This document shows positions 1-5,156 of a DNA stretch of 5,156 nt, piece by piece. The notes under the pieces were generated by a model. It had not been told where the DNA came from. It saw only the letters and a program-made list of their open reading frames with translations, and searched no databases. Position numbers and translations under genes: made by a program. Origin of the DNA: a bacterium (GTDB lineage Bacteria; Actinomycetota; Acidimicrobiia; Acidimicrobiales; CATQHL01); contig JAPPKQ010000322.1 in the NCBI GenBank assembly GCA_028819945.1, positions 1 to 5,156 of the forward strand, read 5' to 3'. Numbering within the stretch: position 1 is the first letter of the stretch; the number at the start of each line of letters is the position of its first letter.

Positions 1-122
1 GTGTCGTGCGGACTGCGCCGGATCCCGCCGCGCCCGCAGGCTCGGTGATTGCGGTCACCGAGATGCTCCCCGAGTTGCCGCGCGGTTCAGCTGTCGATCT
101 GGTGGTCGCCGTCGGCGGGTAG
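1..122 (+). CDS. C-terminal end of an upstream gene, PASTA-like tail (partial)
   Basis: The frame that starts at base 3 is open for 39 codons and ends at TAG 120-122, ten bases before gatC. The 5' end lies outside the window. The visible tail contains PAGSVIAV, then LPELPRGSAVDLVVAVGG. This follows the usual pattern of a PASTA repeat: a small-residue turn, a V-I strand, a proline, then P-x-GS-x-V-x-L-V-V near the end. PASTA repeats occur at the C-termini of Ser/Thr kinases and penicillin-binding proteins and often bind cell-wall fragments. With only one partial repeat visible, the main function of the protein cannot be named. Same strand and tight spacing suggest it is co-transcribed with gatCAB. 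In several actinobacteria ligA lies near gatC, so a ligase or an unrelated protein with a PASTA-like tail remains possible. Confidence 0.5.
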   Translation, partial: VVRTAPDPAAPAGSVIAVTEMLPELPRGSAVDLVVAVGG

Positions 123-132
123 CTTCCGAACC

Positions 133-435
133 ATGGCCGACCGGATCTCCCGCCACGATGTGGCGCACGTGGCGTGGCTGGCCCGCCTGGAACTCGGCGA
201 CGAGGAACTGGAGCGGTTCACCACGCAGCTGGCCGACGTGCTCGACTACGCCGCCGAGGTGGAGGCCCTGAACCTCGACGGCGTGCCCGCCACTTCGCAC
301 CCCTACCCGGTCGGCAACGTGCTGCGCGACGACGTACCCGAGCCGGGCCTGGATCGGGCCGAGGTGCTGGCGCAGGCCCCCGAGACCGAGGCCGGGCAGT
401 TCCGCGTGCCGCCGGTGCGGGGTGAGGCGCCGTGA
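133..435 (+). CDS. gatC: Aspartyl/glutamyl-tRNA(Asn/Gln) amidotransferase subunit C
   Basis: This is a 100-residue protein, the usual length for GatC, the small non-catalytic subunit that wraps around GatA and GatB in the cytoplasmic GatCAB complex. The family pattern is complete. An N-terminal helix pair [12 protein letters not shown] (residues 10-21) is followed by [23 protein letters not shown]. Next comes the extended segment [17 protein letters not shown], and the C-terminal GQFRVPPV (about 88-95) matches the conserved end. I chose ATG 133 because homology begins there. The frame is open further upstream from 49, but the extra 28 residues overlap the preceding gene and have no GatC character. 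No clear Shine-Dalgarno sequence precedes the ATG, and the upstream stop is only 10 bases away, so translational coupling is plausible. The stop overlaps the gatA start by four bases. Confidence 0.95.
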   Translation: MADRISRHDVAHVAWLARLELGDEELERFTTQLADVLDYAAEVEALNLDGVPATSHPYPVGNVLRDDVPEPGLDRAEVLAQAPETEAGQFRVPPVRGEAP

Positions 436-1907
436 CCGCCGCCCCGGCAGCGGCCATCGCCGCGGCCGTGCGCGCCGGCGAGCGGTCCGCCTCCAGCGCG
501 GTGCAGGAGTCCCTCGCCGCCATCGCCGCCGGCGGCGAACTCGGCGCCTTCAACGCAGTGACCGCCGAGGCGGCCCTGGCCCGGGCCGAGGCCATCGACA
601 GCGCCGTGGCAGCCGGTGAGGATCCCGGTCCGCTGGCCGGCGTGCCGGTGGCGCTGAAGGACAACATCTGCACCCGCGGCACCCCGACCACCTGCTCCTC
701 GCGCATCCTCGATGGCTGGGAGCCGCCGTACGACGCCACCGTGGTGGATCTCCTGAACGCAGCCGGGGCGGTCGTCGTCGGCAAGACCAACATGGACGAG
801 TTCGCCATGGGCTCCTCCACGGAGAACTCGGCGTTCGGACCCACCCGCAACCCGCACGACCCCGCACGTGTGCCGGGCGGCTCCTCGGGCGGCAGCGCCG
901 CGGCGGTCGCCGGGGGTCTCACAACGCTGGCGCTGGCGAGTGACACGGGCGGATCCATCCGCCAGCCCGCCGCGCTGTGCGGGATCGTGGGAATGAAGCC
1001 GACCTACGGGCGGGTGTCGCGCTACGGCCTGGTGGCCTTCGCCTCGTCGCTGGACCAGATCGGCCCGATGGCCTGCACCGTCGCCGATGCCGCCCTGCTC
1101 TACTCGGTCATCGCCGGCCACGACCCGCGGGACTCGACGTCGATCCCCGAACCGGTCGGCGACCTGAACGGCGCCCTCGCCGGCGACGTGGACGGTCTGC
1201 GGGTGGGGGTCGTGAGCGAGCTCTGCGGGGAGGGGATCGACGCCGACGTGCTGGCTCGGCTCGAGTCGGCGGCGGGGGCGCTGGCGTCCGCCGGCGCCGA
1301 GGTGGGGGAGGTGAGCGTGCCGGCGGCGGTCTTCGGCCTGTCGGCCTACTTCCTCATCGCCCCGGCGGAGGCCTCCAGCAACCTCGCCCGCTACGACGGC
1401 GTCCGCTACGGGCTGCGGGTTGCGGCCCCGGGGGCCACCGACATGAACGTGGCCACCCGCACGGCCGGATTCGGCGACGAGGTGAAGCGGCGAATCATGC
1501 TCGGCACCTTCGCCCTCTCCGCGGGGTACTACGACGCCTACTACGGCAAGGCGTTGAAGGTGCGCACCCTTGTGACGCGGGACTTCGCCGCCGCCTACGA
1601 GCGCTTCGACGTGCTGCTGGCGCCCACCTCGCCCACCGTGGCGTTCCGTTTGGGCGAGCGCACCGCCAACCCGCTGGCCATGTACCTCTCCGACGTGTGC
1701 ACCGTGGCCTCGAACCTGGCCGGGCACCCGGCCATCTCGGTGCCGTTCGGCAGCGGCGCCGACGGGCTGCCCGTGGGGGTGCAGGTGATGGCGCCCGCAC
1801 TGGGCGAGGACGTGATGTTCCGGACAGCCGCCGCCCTGGAGCGCCTCCTGCCGGCGACGGCGAGCACCCACAGCGCCGGCGCGGTCACGAAGGGGACAGC
1901 GCCGTGA
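432..1907 (+). CDS. gatA: Aspartyl/glutamyl-tRNA(Asn/Gln) amidotransferase subunit A
   Basis: GatA is the glutaminase subunit: it hydrolyses glutamine and passes ammonia through a channel to GatB. The 491-residue product matches the family length and is a standard amidase-signature enzyme. The catalytic Ser-cisSer-Lys set is visible. Lys76 lies in [11 protein letters not shown], Ser151 in the [12 protein letters not shown] signature and Ser175 in [11 protein letters not shown]. Their spacing of 75 and 24 residues equals that of well-studied GatA proteins (from memory, S. aureus Lys79/Ser154/Ser178). Downstream motifs [20 protein letters not shown] and the late segment [13 protein letters not shown] are also typical and favour true GatA over a generic amidase. 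The start is GTG 432, overlapping the gatC stop (GTGA), with a ribosome binding site GGTGAGG at 421-427. The gene is intact, and its end overlaps the gatB GTG start by four bases. Confidence 0.96.
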   Translation: MTAAPAAAIAAAVRAGERSASSAVQESLAAIAAGGELGAFNAVTAEAALARAEAIDSAVAAGEDPGPLAGVPVALKDNICTRGTPTTCSSRILDGWEPPYDATVVDLLNAAGAVVVGKTNMDEFAMGSSTENSAFGPTRNPHDPARVPGGSSGGSAAAVAGGLTTLALASDTGGSIRQPAALCGIVGMKPTYGRVSRYGLVAFASSLDQIGPMACTVADAALLYSVIAGHDPRDSTSIPEPVGDLNGALAGDVDGLRVGVVSELCGEGIDADVLARLESAAGALASAGAEVGEVSVPAAVFGLSAYFLIAPAEASSNLARYDGVRYGLRVAAPGATDMNVATRTAGFGDEVKRRIMLGTFALSAGYYDAYYGKALKVRTLVTRDFAAAYERFDVLLAPTSPTVAFRLGERTANPLAMYLSDVCTVASNLAGHPAISVPFGSGADGLPVGVQVMAPALGEDVMFRTAAALERLLPATASTHSAGAVTKGTAP

Positions 1908-3432
1908 GCGATCGGCCGGGCAGCGGCGCCGACATCGTCTGGGAGGCGGGGGGGGCCCGGGGGGGGGGCCCCCCCCGGGCCCCCGGGGGGGCCGGGAAAG
2001 GGCCGGGGGGGGCCCCCCCCGTTGGGAGACGGTCATCGGCCTGGAGGTCCACGCCGAGTTGCTGACACGCACCAAGCTGTTCAGCGCCAGCCTCAACTCC
2101 TTCGGCGGCGAGCCCAACAGCCACATCGACTCCGTGTGCCTGGGGTTGCCGGGCACGCTGCCGGTTCTGAACCGTCACGCCGTGGAGCTGGCCATGAGGG
2201 TGGGGCTGGCCCTCGGCGCCGAGGTGCGGCCGTCGATCTTCGCCCGCAAGAACTACTACTACCCCGACATGCCGAAGAACTACCAGATCAGCCAGTACGA
2301 CCGGCCCATCAACGTGGGCGGCAGCCTGGAGCTGCCGTCGGGCAAGGTGGTGGGCACCGTGCGGGCGCACCTCGAGGAGGACACCGGCAAGTCCACCCAC
2401 GTGGGCGGGGCGGGACGGATCGACGATGCCGCCTGGTCGCTCGTGGACTACAACCGTGCCGGGGTGCCGCTGCTGGAGATCGTCAGCCATCCCGACCTGC
2501 GCTCGGCCGCCGAGGCCCGGGAGTACGTCACCGAGCTGCGGGCGACGCTGCTGGCCGTGGGCGCCTCCGACGGCAAGATGGAGGAGGGCTCGCTGCGGGT
2601 GGACGCCAACATCTCGGTGCGCCCGCTGGGGTCCGCCGAGTTCGGCACCCGCTGCGAGGTCAAGAACGTCAACTCGCTGCGGTCGCTCGGCAGGGCGCTG
2701 GAGTACGAGGCCCGGCGGCAGATCGACCTGCTGAGCTCCGGCGAGCGGGTCACCCAGGAGACCCGGCACTGGAACGAGGACACCGGCCGCACCTCGCCGC
2801 TGCGCTCCAAGGAGGAGGCGACCGACTACCGCTACTTCCCCGAGCCCGACCTCGTGCCGCTGGTTCCGGACCCGGCCTGGATCGAGAGGGTCCGCGCCGA
2901 GCTTCCGCTGCTGCCCCGCCAGCGCCGCCACCGCCTCGCCGCCGCCACCGGGCAACCGCCGGCGAGGCTGGCGCTCGTGGTCGAGCGCGGCCAGGACGAG
3001 CTGGCGCTGGAAACCACCGAGGCCGGGGCGGATCCCGAGGCTGTGCTGAAGCACCTGGAGCAGAACCTCGCCGACGGCACCGGCCGGCTGACCGCGGCGG
3101 GCCTGGCCGGGTTGATCACCATGGAGCAGAGCGGCGAGTTGACCTCCAACCAGGTGAAGGAGGTGCTGGCGGAGATGGTGACCAGCGGCGAGAGCCCCGC
3201 CACGGTCGCCCGGCGGGCCGGGTTCGAAGCGGTCGGCGCGGGGGAGTTGGCCGGTGTGGTGGACCGGATCATCGCCGAGCATCCCGCCGAGTGGCAGCGT
3301 CTGCGCGCCGGCGACGACAGGGAGCGCAAGAAGATGCAGGGGTTCTTCACCGGCCAGGTGATGCGCGCCACGAAGGGCCAGGCCAACGGGCGCGACGTGG
3401 CGGCGCTGCTGGCGGACCGGGCGGGCTCCTGA
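1904..3432 (+). CDS. gatB: Aspartyl/glutamyl-tRNA(Asn/Gln) amidotransferase subunit B, 5' end interrupted by a G/C tract
   Basis: GatB activates the glutamyl or aspartyl group on misacylated tRNA with ATP and transfers ammonia from GatA. Clear motifs are ETVIGLEVH (2026-2052), the [18 protein letters not shown] segment (2248-2301), the family signature [13 protein letters not shown] (2446-2484), [31 protein letters not shown], and a C-terminal YqeY-like tail with [20 protein letters not shown]. The natural start is GTG 1904, overlapping the gatA stop, with AAGGGGA at 1890-1896 as ribosome binding site. That frame encodes [14 protein letters not shown] and then enters a G/C tract (1946-2028) that shifts it by one frame, reaching TGA 2063-2065. 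The body runs in frame from 2023 to 3432. Removing the tract gives an ordinary 481-residue GatB. Its first alternative start in the body frame, TTG 2059, would remove the conserved ETVIGLEVH. The gene is most likely functional in the organism and broken only in this assembly. Confidence 0.93.
1946..2028. repeat. 83-base G/C homopolymer tract inside the gatB 5' end, flanked by TGGGAG repeats
   Basis: Up to 2022 the stretch consists of alternating G and C runs, broken only by AAA at 1997-1999. The longest G run is 10 bases (1959-1968), and C runs reach 8 (1969-1976 and 2013-2020). TGGGAG occurs just before it (1940-1945) and at its right edge (2023-2028). Both copies would encode Trp-Glu of the GatB N-terminus, but they are 83 bases apart, which is not a multiple of three. 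Bases 1951-1966 and 1969-1984 are complementary, and 1985-1996 and 2000-2011 are mirror images around AAA. No neighbouring coding sequence looks like this. Poly-G artefact or local misassembly is the favoured reading. A genuine low-complexity linker with a length error is the alternative. Confidence 0.85.
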
Positions 3433-3448
3433 GGCCGAAGGGCTGTGA

Positions 3449-3500
3449 CGGGTCCGGCGGCCCGCCGGGGCTCGTGACCCCGGTCAGGCCGCCGGACCCG
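3449..3500. terminator. Nested hairpin between convergent genes, probable bidirectional terminator
   Basis: A perfect 14-bp inverted repeat (3449-3462 with 3487-3500, CGGGTCCGGCGGCC and its complement) encloses a second 6-bp stem, CCGGGG/CCCCGG (3465-3470 with 3478-3483), around a 7-base loop. It begins 17 bases after the gatB stop and ends 39 bases before the stop of the minus-strand helix-turn-helix gene. That is where both converging transcripts should end. There is no U tract on either side, so it is not a classical rho-independent terminator. GC-rich hairpins without T runs are often proposed as terminators or transcript-end protectors in high-GC actinobacteria. Confidence 0.7.
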
Positions 3501-3538
3501 CACGCCGGCTGGAACCGGGCCGGCGCGCCCTTCGCTGC

Positions 3539-3775
3539 CTAGTCGGCCTCGTGCTGGTGGCAGGTCCTGGCGAGGCGCACCACGTCGACGGCGCGGAACC
3601 TGATGTGCCCGCCCAGGCGGTAGGCGGAGAGTCGGTCTTCGTTCACCATCTCGAGCAGTTCGGACTCGTCGACGACGAGCATCTCGCACGCCTCCAACGG
3701 TCCCACGAGGTCGATGTCGGGGGACGTCCCGCGGGTCTGCGGTCGTTCCTCGACGGTCGTCTGGGTCATGGTCAT
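3539..3775 (-). CDS. Small excisionase/MerR-type helix-turn-helix DNA-binding protein
   Basis: This 78-residue protein has a polar, Thr-rich N-terminus (residues 1-20) and then one domain. The segment from LVGPLEACEML to YRLGGHIRFRAVDVVRLAR (about 23-70) fits the pattern of excisionase-type HTH domains (HTH_17 group). There, a first helix pair is followed by a wing with Y-R-x-GG-x-I-R-F and a final helix. Such proteins bind DNA as phage or plasmid excision factors or as small regulators like BldC. The recognition-helix stretch VVDESELLEMVNEDRL is more acidic than usual. The start is ATG at 3775, because AAGGAG lies six bases upstream. A second ATG two codons later is too far from that site, and the frame upstream of 3775 reads as non-coding. 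No integrase or phage gene is visible nearby, so a regulatory role is more likely than excision. The target is unknown. Confidence 0.75.
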   Translation of the reverse strand: MTMTQTTVEERPQTRGTSPDIDLVGPLEACEMLVVDESELLEMVNEDRLSAYRLGGHIRFRAVDVVRLARTCHQHEAD

Positions 3776-3781
3776 GCAACG

Positions 3782-3787
3782 CTCCTT
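3782..3787 (-). promoter_or_regulatory. Ribosome binding site of the helix-turn-helix gene
   Basis: On the minus strand AAGGAG sits six bases before ATG 3775. It is the clearest Shine-Dalgarno match in the window and settles the start of the 78-residue protein against a 129-residue reading that would begin at 3928. Confidence 0.75.
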
Positions 3788-3918
3788 GCTGGTTTCGTTC
3801 TCGGGACTCAACGAGTGTTCGCCGCTGCACCCGCGAGGTCGGCCGGGCGACGATGTGCCCGCAGCCTGCTCGTTGCGTCCTCTCCCGGTCCTCCAGATCT
3901 CCCCAGAGGAGCTGTGAA

Positions 3919-3937
3919 TATCCGCCAAGTCCGGATA
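3919..3937. promoter_or_regulatory. 19-bp dyad TATCCG-N7-CGGATA, candidate operator
   Basis: Perfect 6-bp arms (3919-3924 and 3932-3937) are separated by seven bases. The dyad lies in the region between the divergent helix-turn-helix and ribbon-helix-helix genes, in a locally AT-richer patch. Its right arm overlaps GATAAT (3934-3939), a possible plus-strand -10 element with a weak CTGTGA -35 sixteen bases upstream. A dimeric regulator bound here could block transcription. Either neighbouring small DNA-binding protein is a candidate ligand. Short dyads can arise by chance. Confidence 0.35.
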
Positions 3938-3966
3938 ATTCGGGAGTCGCCGACGACCTCGCCCCC

Positions 3967-3972
3967 TAGGGT
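3967..3972 (+). promoter_or_regulatory. Possible -10 element (TAGGGT) for a leaderless transcript
   Basis: TAGGGT fits the TANNNT form of actinobacterial -10 elements. It ends six bases before GTG 3979, which would place transcription initiation at or next to the start codon. No Shine-Dalgarno sequence is seen before that GTG, which agrees with leaderless expression. I find no convincing -35. Confidence 0.35.
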
Positions 3973-3978
3973 GCCCCC

Positions 3979-4266
3979 GTGCCCGGGCGCCATCGGCTCA
4001 CGATCACCGTCACGATGCCCCTCTACGAGCAACTCTGCGAGTTGGCGGGGCCTCGCCGCATCAGCCAGTGGATGGAGGACGCGGCATGGCACAAGATCGG
4101 AGCACTGCGCGGCGGGGGCGCCCCGGCCGCGTCCGGCGCCGGCGGGTTGCCGGGCGACCCGGCCCCGGTTCCCGAGTTGCCGCCCCCGCCCTGGCGTTGG
4201 TCCCCGCTGCGGCCGCCGGAGCCGCAGATCGGATTGGAAGGCGGGGCTGATCTGGTAGACCTGTAG
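3979..4266 (+). CDS. Small protein with ribbon-helix-helix-like N-terminus and proline-rich tail
   Basis: This predicted 95-residue protein has a two-part layout. Residues 6-40 read as a short strand RLTITVT, a helix PLYEQLCELAG, a turn at PRR and a second helix ISQWMEDAAWHKI. That is the strand-helix-helix order and spacing of ribbon-helix-helix domains such as CopG/VapB-type repressors and antitoxins. Residues 45-95 are Gly/Ala/Pro-rich, with a PELPPPPWRWSPLRPPEP stretch and an acidic end. I chose GTG 3979 because it keeps the strand; the later ATG 4015 would lose it. There is no Shine-Dalgarno sequence, so a leaderless transcript is likely. It diverges from the helix-turn-helix gene and ends two bases before the FAH-family start. 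No toxin gene follows, so it is not a recognisable toxin-antitoxin pair. The assignment rests on pattern only, and the gene could be spurious. Confidence 0.5.
   Translation: MPGRHRLTITVTMPLYEQLCELAGPRRISQWMEDAAWHKIGALRGGGAPAASGAGGLPGDPAPVPELPPPPWRWSPLRPPEPQIGLEGGADLVDL
4234..4261 (+). promoter_or_regulatory. Weak promoter candidate upstream of the FAH-family gene
   Basis: TTGGAA (4234-4239) and TAGACC (4256-4261) are 16 bases apart. The second box ends seven bases before ATG 4269, a distance that would give a leaderless transcript. That ATG lacks a Shine-Dalgarno sequence. The match is 4/6 and 3/6 to the consensus boxes and lies within the 3' end of the preceding reading frame, so it is only suggestive. 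Confidence 0.25.
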
Positions 4267-4268
4267 CC

Positions 4269-5102
4269 ATGCGAATGGCAGCAGTCAATCATCGTGCAGT
4301 GGGTCTGGCCGGCGACGGGGCCTGGGATATCGCCGAGGCTTCCGGGGGCGCCTTCGGGCCCGATCCGATGCAGGTCCTGGGCGACTGGGAGGCATTCCTG
4401 GCGTGGGCGGCGGAGAACGCCCCCGCCGGCGGTGACCCCTACAGCGCCGAGGACCTCACCTGTCCGGTGCCGCGCCCGCCGCAGGTGTTCGGCATCGGCC
4501 TCAACTACGCCGACCACGCCGGCGAGTCGGGGATCGAGGTCCCCGACGATCCGCTGGTGTTCACCAAGTTCCCGTCCTGCATGGCCGCGCCGAACGCCGA
4601 GGTCCCGCTCGTACCCGGCAACTGCGACTGGGAAGTGGAGCTGGTGGTCGTGATCGGGCGCGCCGGGCGGGACATCGCCGCCGACGACATCGCCGACCAC
4701 ATCGCCGGGTTCACGGTGGGCCAGGACGTGAGTGAGCGGATCGGACAGTTCGCCGGCGGGTACCCGCAGTTCAACCTGGGCAAGTCGCACCGCAACTTCT
4801 CGCCGGTCGGCCCGGCGATCGTGACCCTCGACGAGCTGGAGAACCCCTGGGATCTGGGCCTGACCTGCTCGGTCAACGGCGTCATGATGCAGGACGCCCG
4901 CACCACGTACTTCATCAACGACATCCCGCGCCTGATCACCTACCTGTCGTCGATCTGCGAGCTGCTTCCCGGCGACATCATCTTCACCGGGACGCCGTCG
5001 GGTGTTGGATTCGGCATGGATCCGCCGCAGTACCTGGCACCCGGCGACGTGATCGTCTCGACCATCGAGGGCCTCGGCGAGATCACCAACCGGTGCGTCT
5101 AA
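4269..5102 (+). CDS. Fumarylacetoacetate hydrolase (FAH) family protein
   Basis: This complete 277-residue enzyme belongs to the FAH superfamily, whose cytoplasmic members cleave, hydrate or decarboxylate small keto or diketo acids using Mg2+ or Mn2+. The C-terminal catalytic domain starts near residue 70. The lid motif GIGLNYADHAGESG carries His83 and Glu86, with the same spacing as the His/Glu pair of FAHD1-type enzymes. The expected metal ligands are Glu122 and Glu124 (DWEVELVVVIG) and Asp153 (GQDVSER). Lys172 (NLGKS) probably contacts substrate. The family end motif GDIIFTGTPSGVGFG is intact. Residues 1-69 form the variable N-terminal domain. ATG 4269 is two bases after the preceding stop and lacks a ribosome binding site; an internal Met at codon 3 is an alternative. 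No aromatic degradation genes are nearby, so hydrolase, hydratase and oxaloacetate or acylpyruvate activities cannot be distinguished. Confidence 0.92.
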   Translation: MRMAAVNHRAVGLAGDGAWDIAEASGGAFGPDPMQVLGDWEAFLAWAAENAPAGGDPYSAEDLTCPVPRPPQVFGIGLNYADHAGESGIEVPDDPLVFTKFPSCMAAPNAEVPLVPGNCDWEVELVVVIGRAGRDIAADDIADHIAGFTVGQDVSERIGQFAGGYPQFNLGKSHRNFSPVGPAIVTLDELENPWDLGLTCSVNGVMMQDARTTYFINDIPRLITYLSSICELLPGDIIFTGTPSGVGFGMDPPQYLAPGDVIVSTIEGLGEITNRCV

Positions 5103-5109
5103 TCCCGGC

Positions 5110-5128
5110 GGCGCGGGCGGGCCGCGCC
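5110..5128 (+). terminator. GC hairpin just after the FAH-family gene, possible terminator
   Basis: GGCGCGG (5110-5116) and CCGCGCC (5122-5128) form a perfect 7-bp stem with a 5-base loop, seven bases after the TAA stop. No T run follows within the remaining 28 bases, so it resembles the U-less hairpins of high-GC genomes. Such GC-rich palindromes are common by chance here. Confidence 0.4.
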
Positions 5129-5156
5129 ACTGGAGTCGCCGGAACGGATCATTCTG

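Noticed and set aside
1946..2028. G-quadruplex or regulatory RNA element in gatB
   Set aside because: The G runs could form quadruplexes, but the tract breaks an essential reading frame and looks like a sequencing or assembly product, so a regulatory role is not supported.
303..2156. A 617-codon open frame on the minus strand opposite gatA and gatB
   Set aside because: It lies antisense to well-conserved genes, is rich in Arg, Gly, His and Pro, has no family motif and passes through the G/C tract. Long antisense frames are expected in DNA with G/C-biased third positions.
1885..3282. A 465-codon minus-strand open frame opposite gatB
   Set aside because: It is a shadow of gatB codon bias: composition dominated by Gly, Arg, Leu, His and Gln, with no recognisable domain.
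3539..3928. A longer 129-residue version of the helix-turn-helix protein starting at 3928
   Set aside because: The first 51 residues have no family character, whereas AAGGAG sits six bases before the internal ATG at 3775.
70..4183. Repeated CCCGAGTTGCCGC at about 70-82 and 4171-4183
   Set aside because: A 13-base match between two GC-rich places, in unrelated contexts and without extension on either side, is most simply chance.
3539..4266. Toxin-antitoxin system or prophage excision module
   Set aside because: The small proteins resemble antitoxin and excisionase folds, but no toxin, integrase, attachment repeat or phage gene is present in the window.
1..5156. tRNA or rRNA genes, CRISPR arrays, insertion sequences
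   Set aside because: I saw no tRNA-like cloverleaf, regularly spaced repeats, transposase motifs or rRNA segments by reading both strands.

Overview
The window is very GC-rich with strong G/C preference at third codon positions, GTG starts and 4-base gene overlaps. Together with a contiguous gatC-gatA-gatB block, this suggests a high-GC actinobacterium. An Acidimicrobiia-like lineage is my best guess from gene order and protein style, but it is not proven by the sequence alone.

Left part (1-3432): the window opens with the last 39 codons of a plus-strand gene whose C-terminus resembles a PASTA repeat. Ten bases later comes gatC, then gatA and gatB. gatC/gatA and gatA/gatB each overlap by four bases (GTGA). 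The three genes encode the GatCAB amidotransferase, which converts Glu-tRNA(Gln) and/or Asp-tRNA(Asn) to Gln-tRNA(Gln)/Asn-tRNA(Asn). GatA releases ammonia from glutamine, GatB activates the misacylated tRNA and uses the ammonia, and GatC holds the complex together. gatA carries the full Lys76/Ser151/Ser175 catalytic set. gatB is interrupted near its 5' end by about 83 bases of almost pure G/C runs (1946-2028). This tract is bounded by two TGGGAG copies and throws the GTG start out of frame with the gene body. Removing it restores a textbook GatB N-terminus, so an assembly or sequencing artefact is the leading explanation.

Middle (3433-4266): a strong nested hairpin lies between the tail-to-tail ends of gatB and a small minus-strand gene. 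That gene encodes a 78-residue excisionase/MerR-type helix-turn-helix protein with a good ribosome binding site. About 200 bases away and divergently oriented is a 95-residue protein that looks like a ribbon-helix-helix DNA-binding domain with a proline-rich tail. Their shared upstream region holds a 19-bp dyad that overlaps a possible -10 element. No toxin, integrase or phage gene accompanies them here.

Right part (4267-5156): two bases after the ribbon-helix-helix stop comes a complete fumarylacetoacetate hydrolase (FAH) family enzyme. It is followed by a short GC hairpin and 28 unassigned bases. It has the family metal ligands and probably acts on a small keto acid or diketo acid.

I see no convincing new multi-gene system. 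The most notable items are the disrupted gatB start, the divergent pair of small DNA-binding proteins, and the nested terminator-like hairpin.
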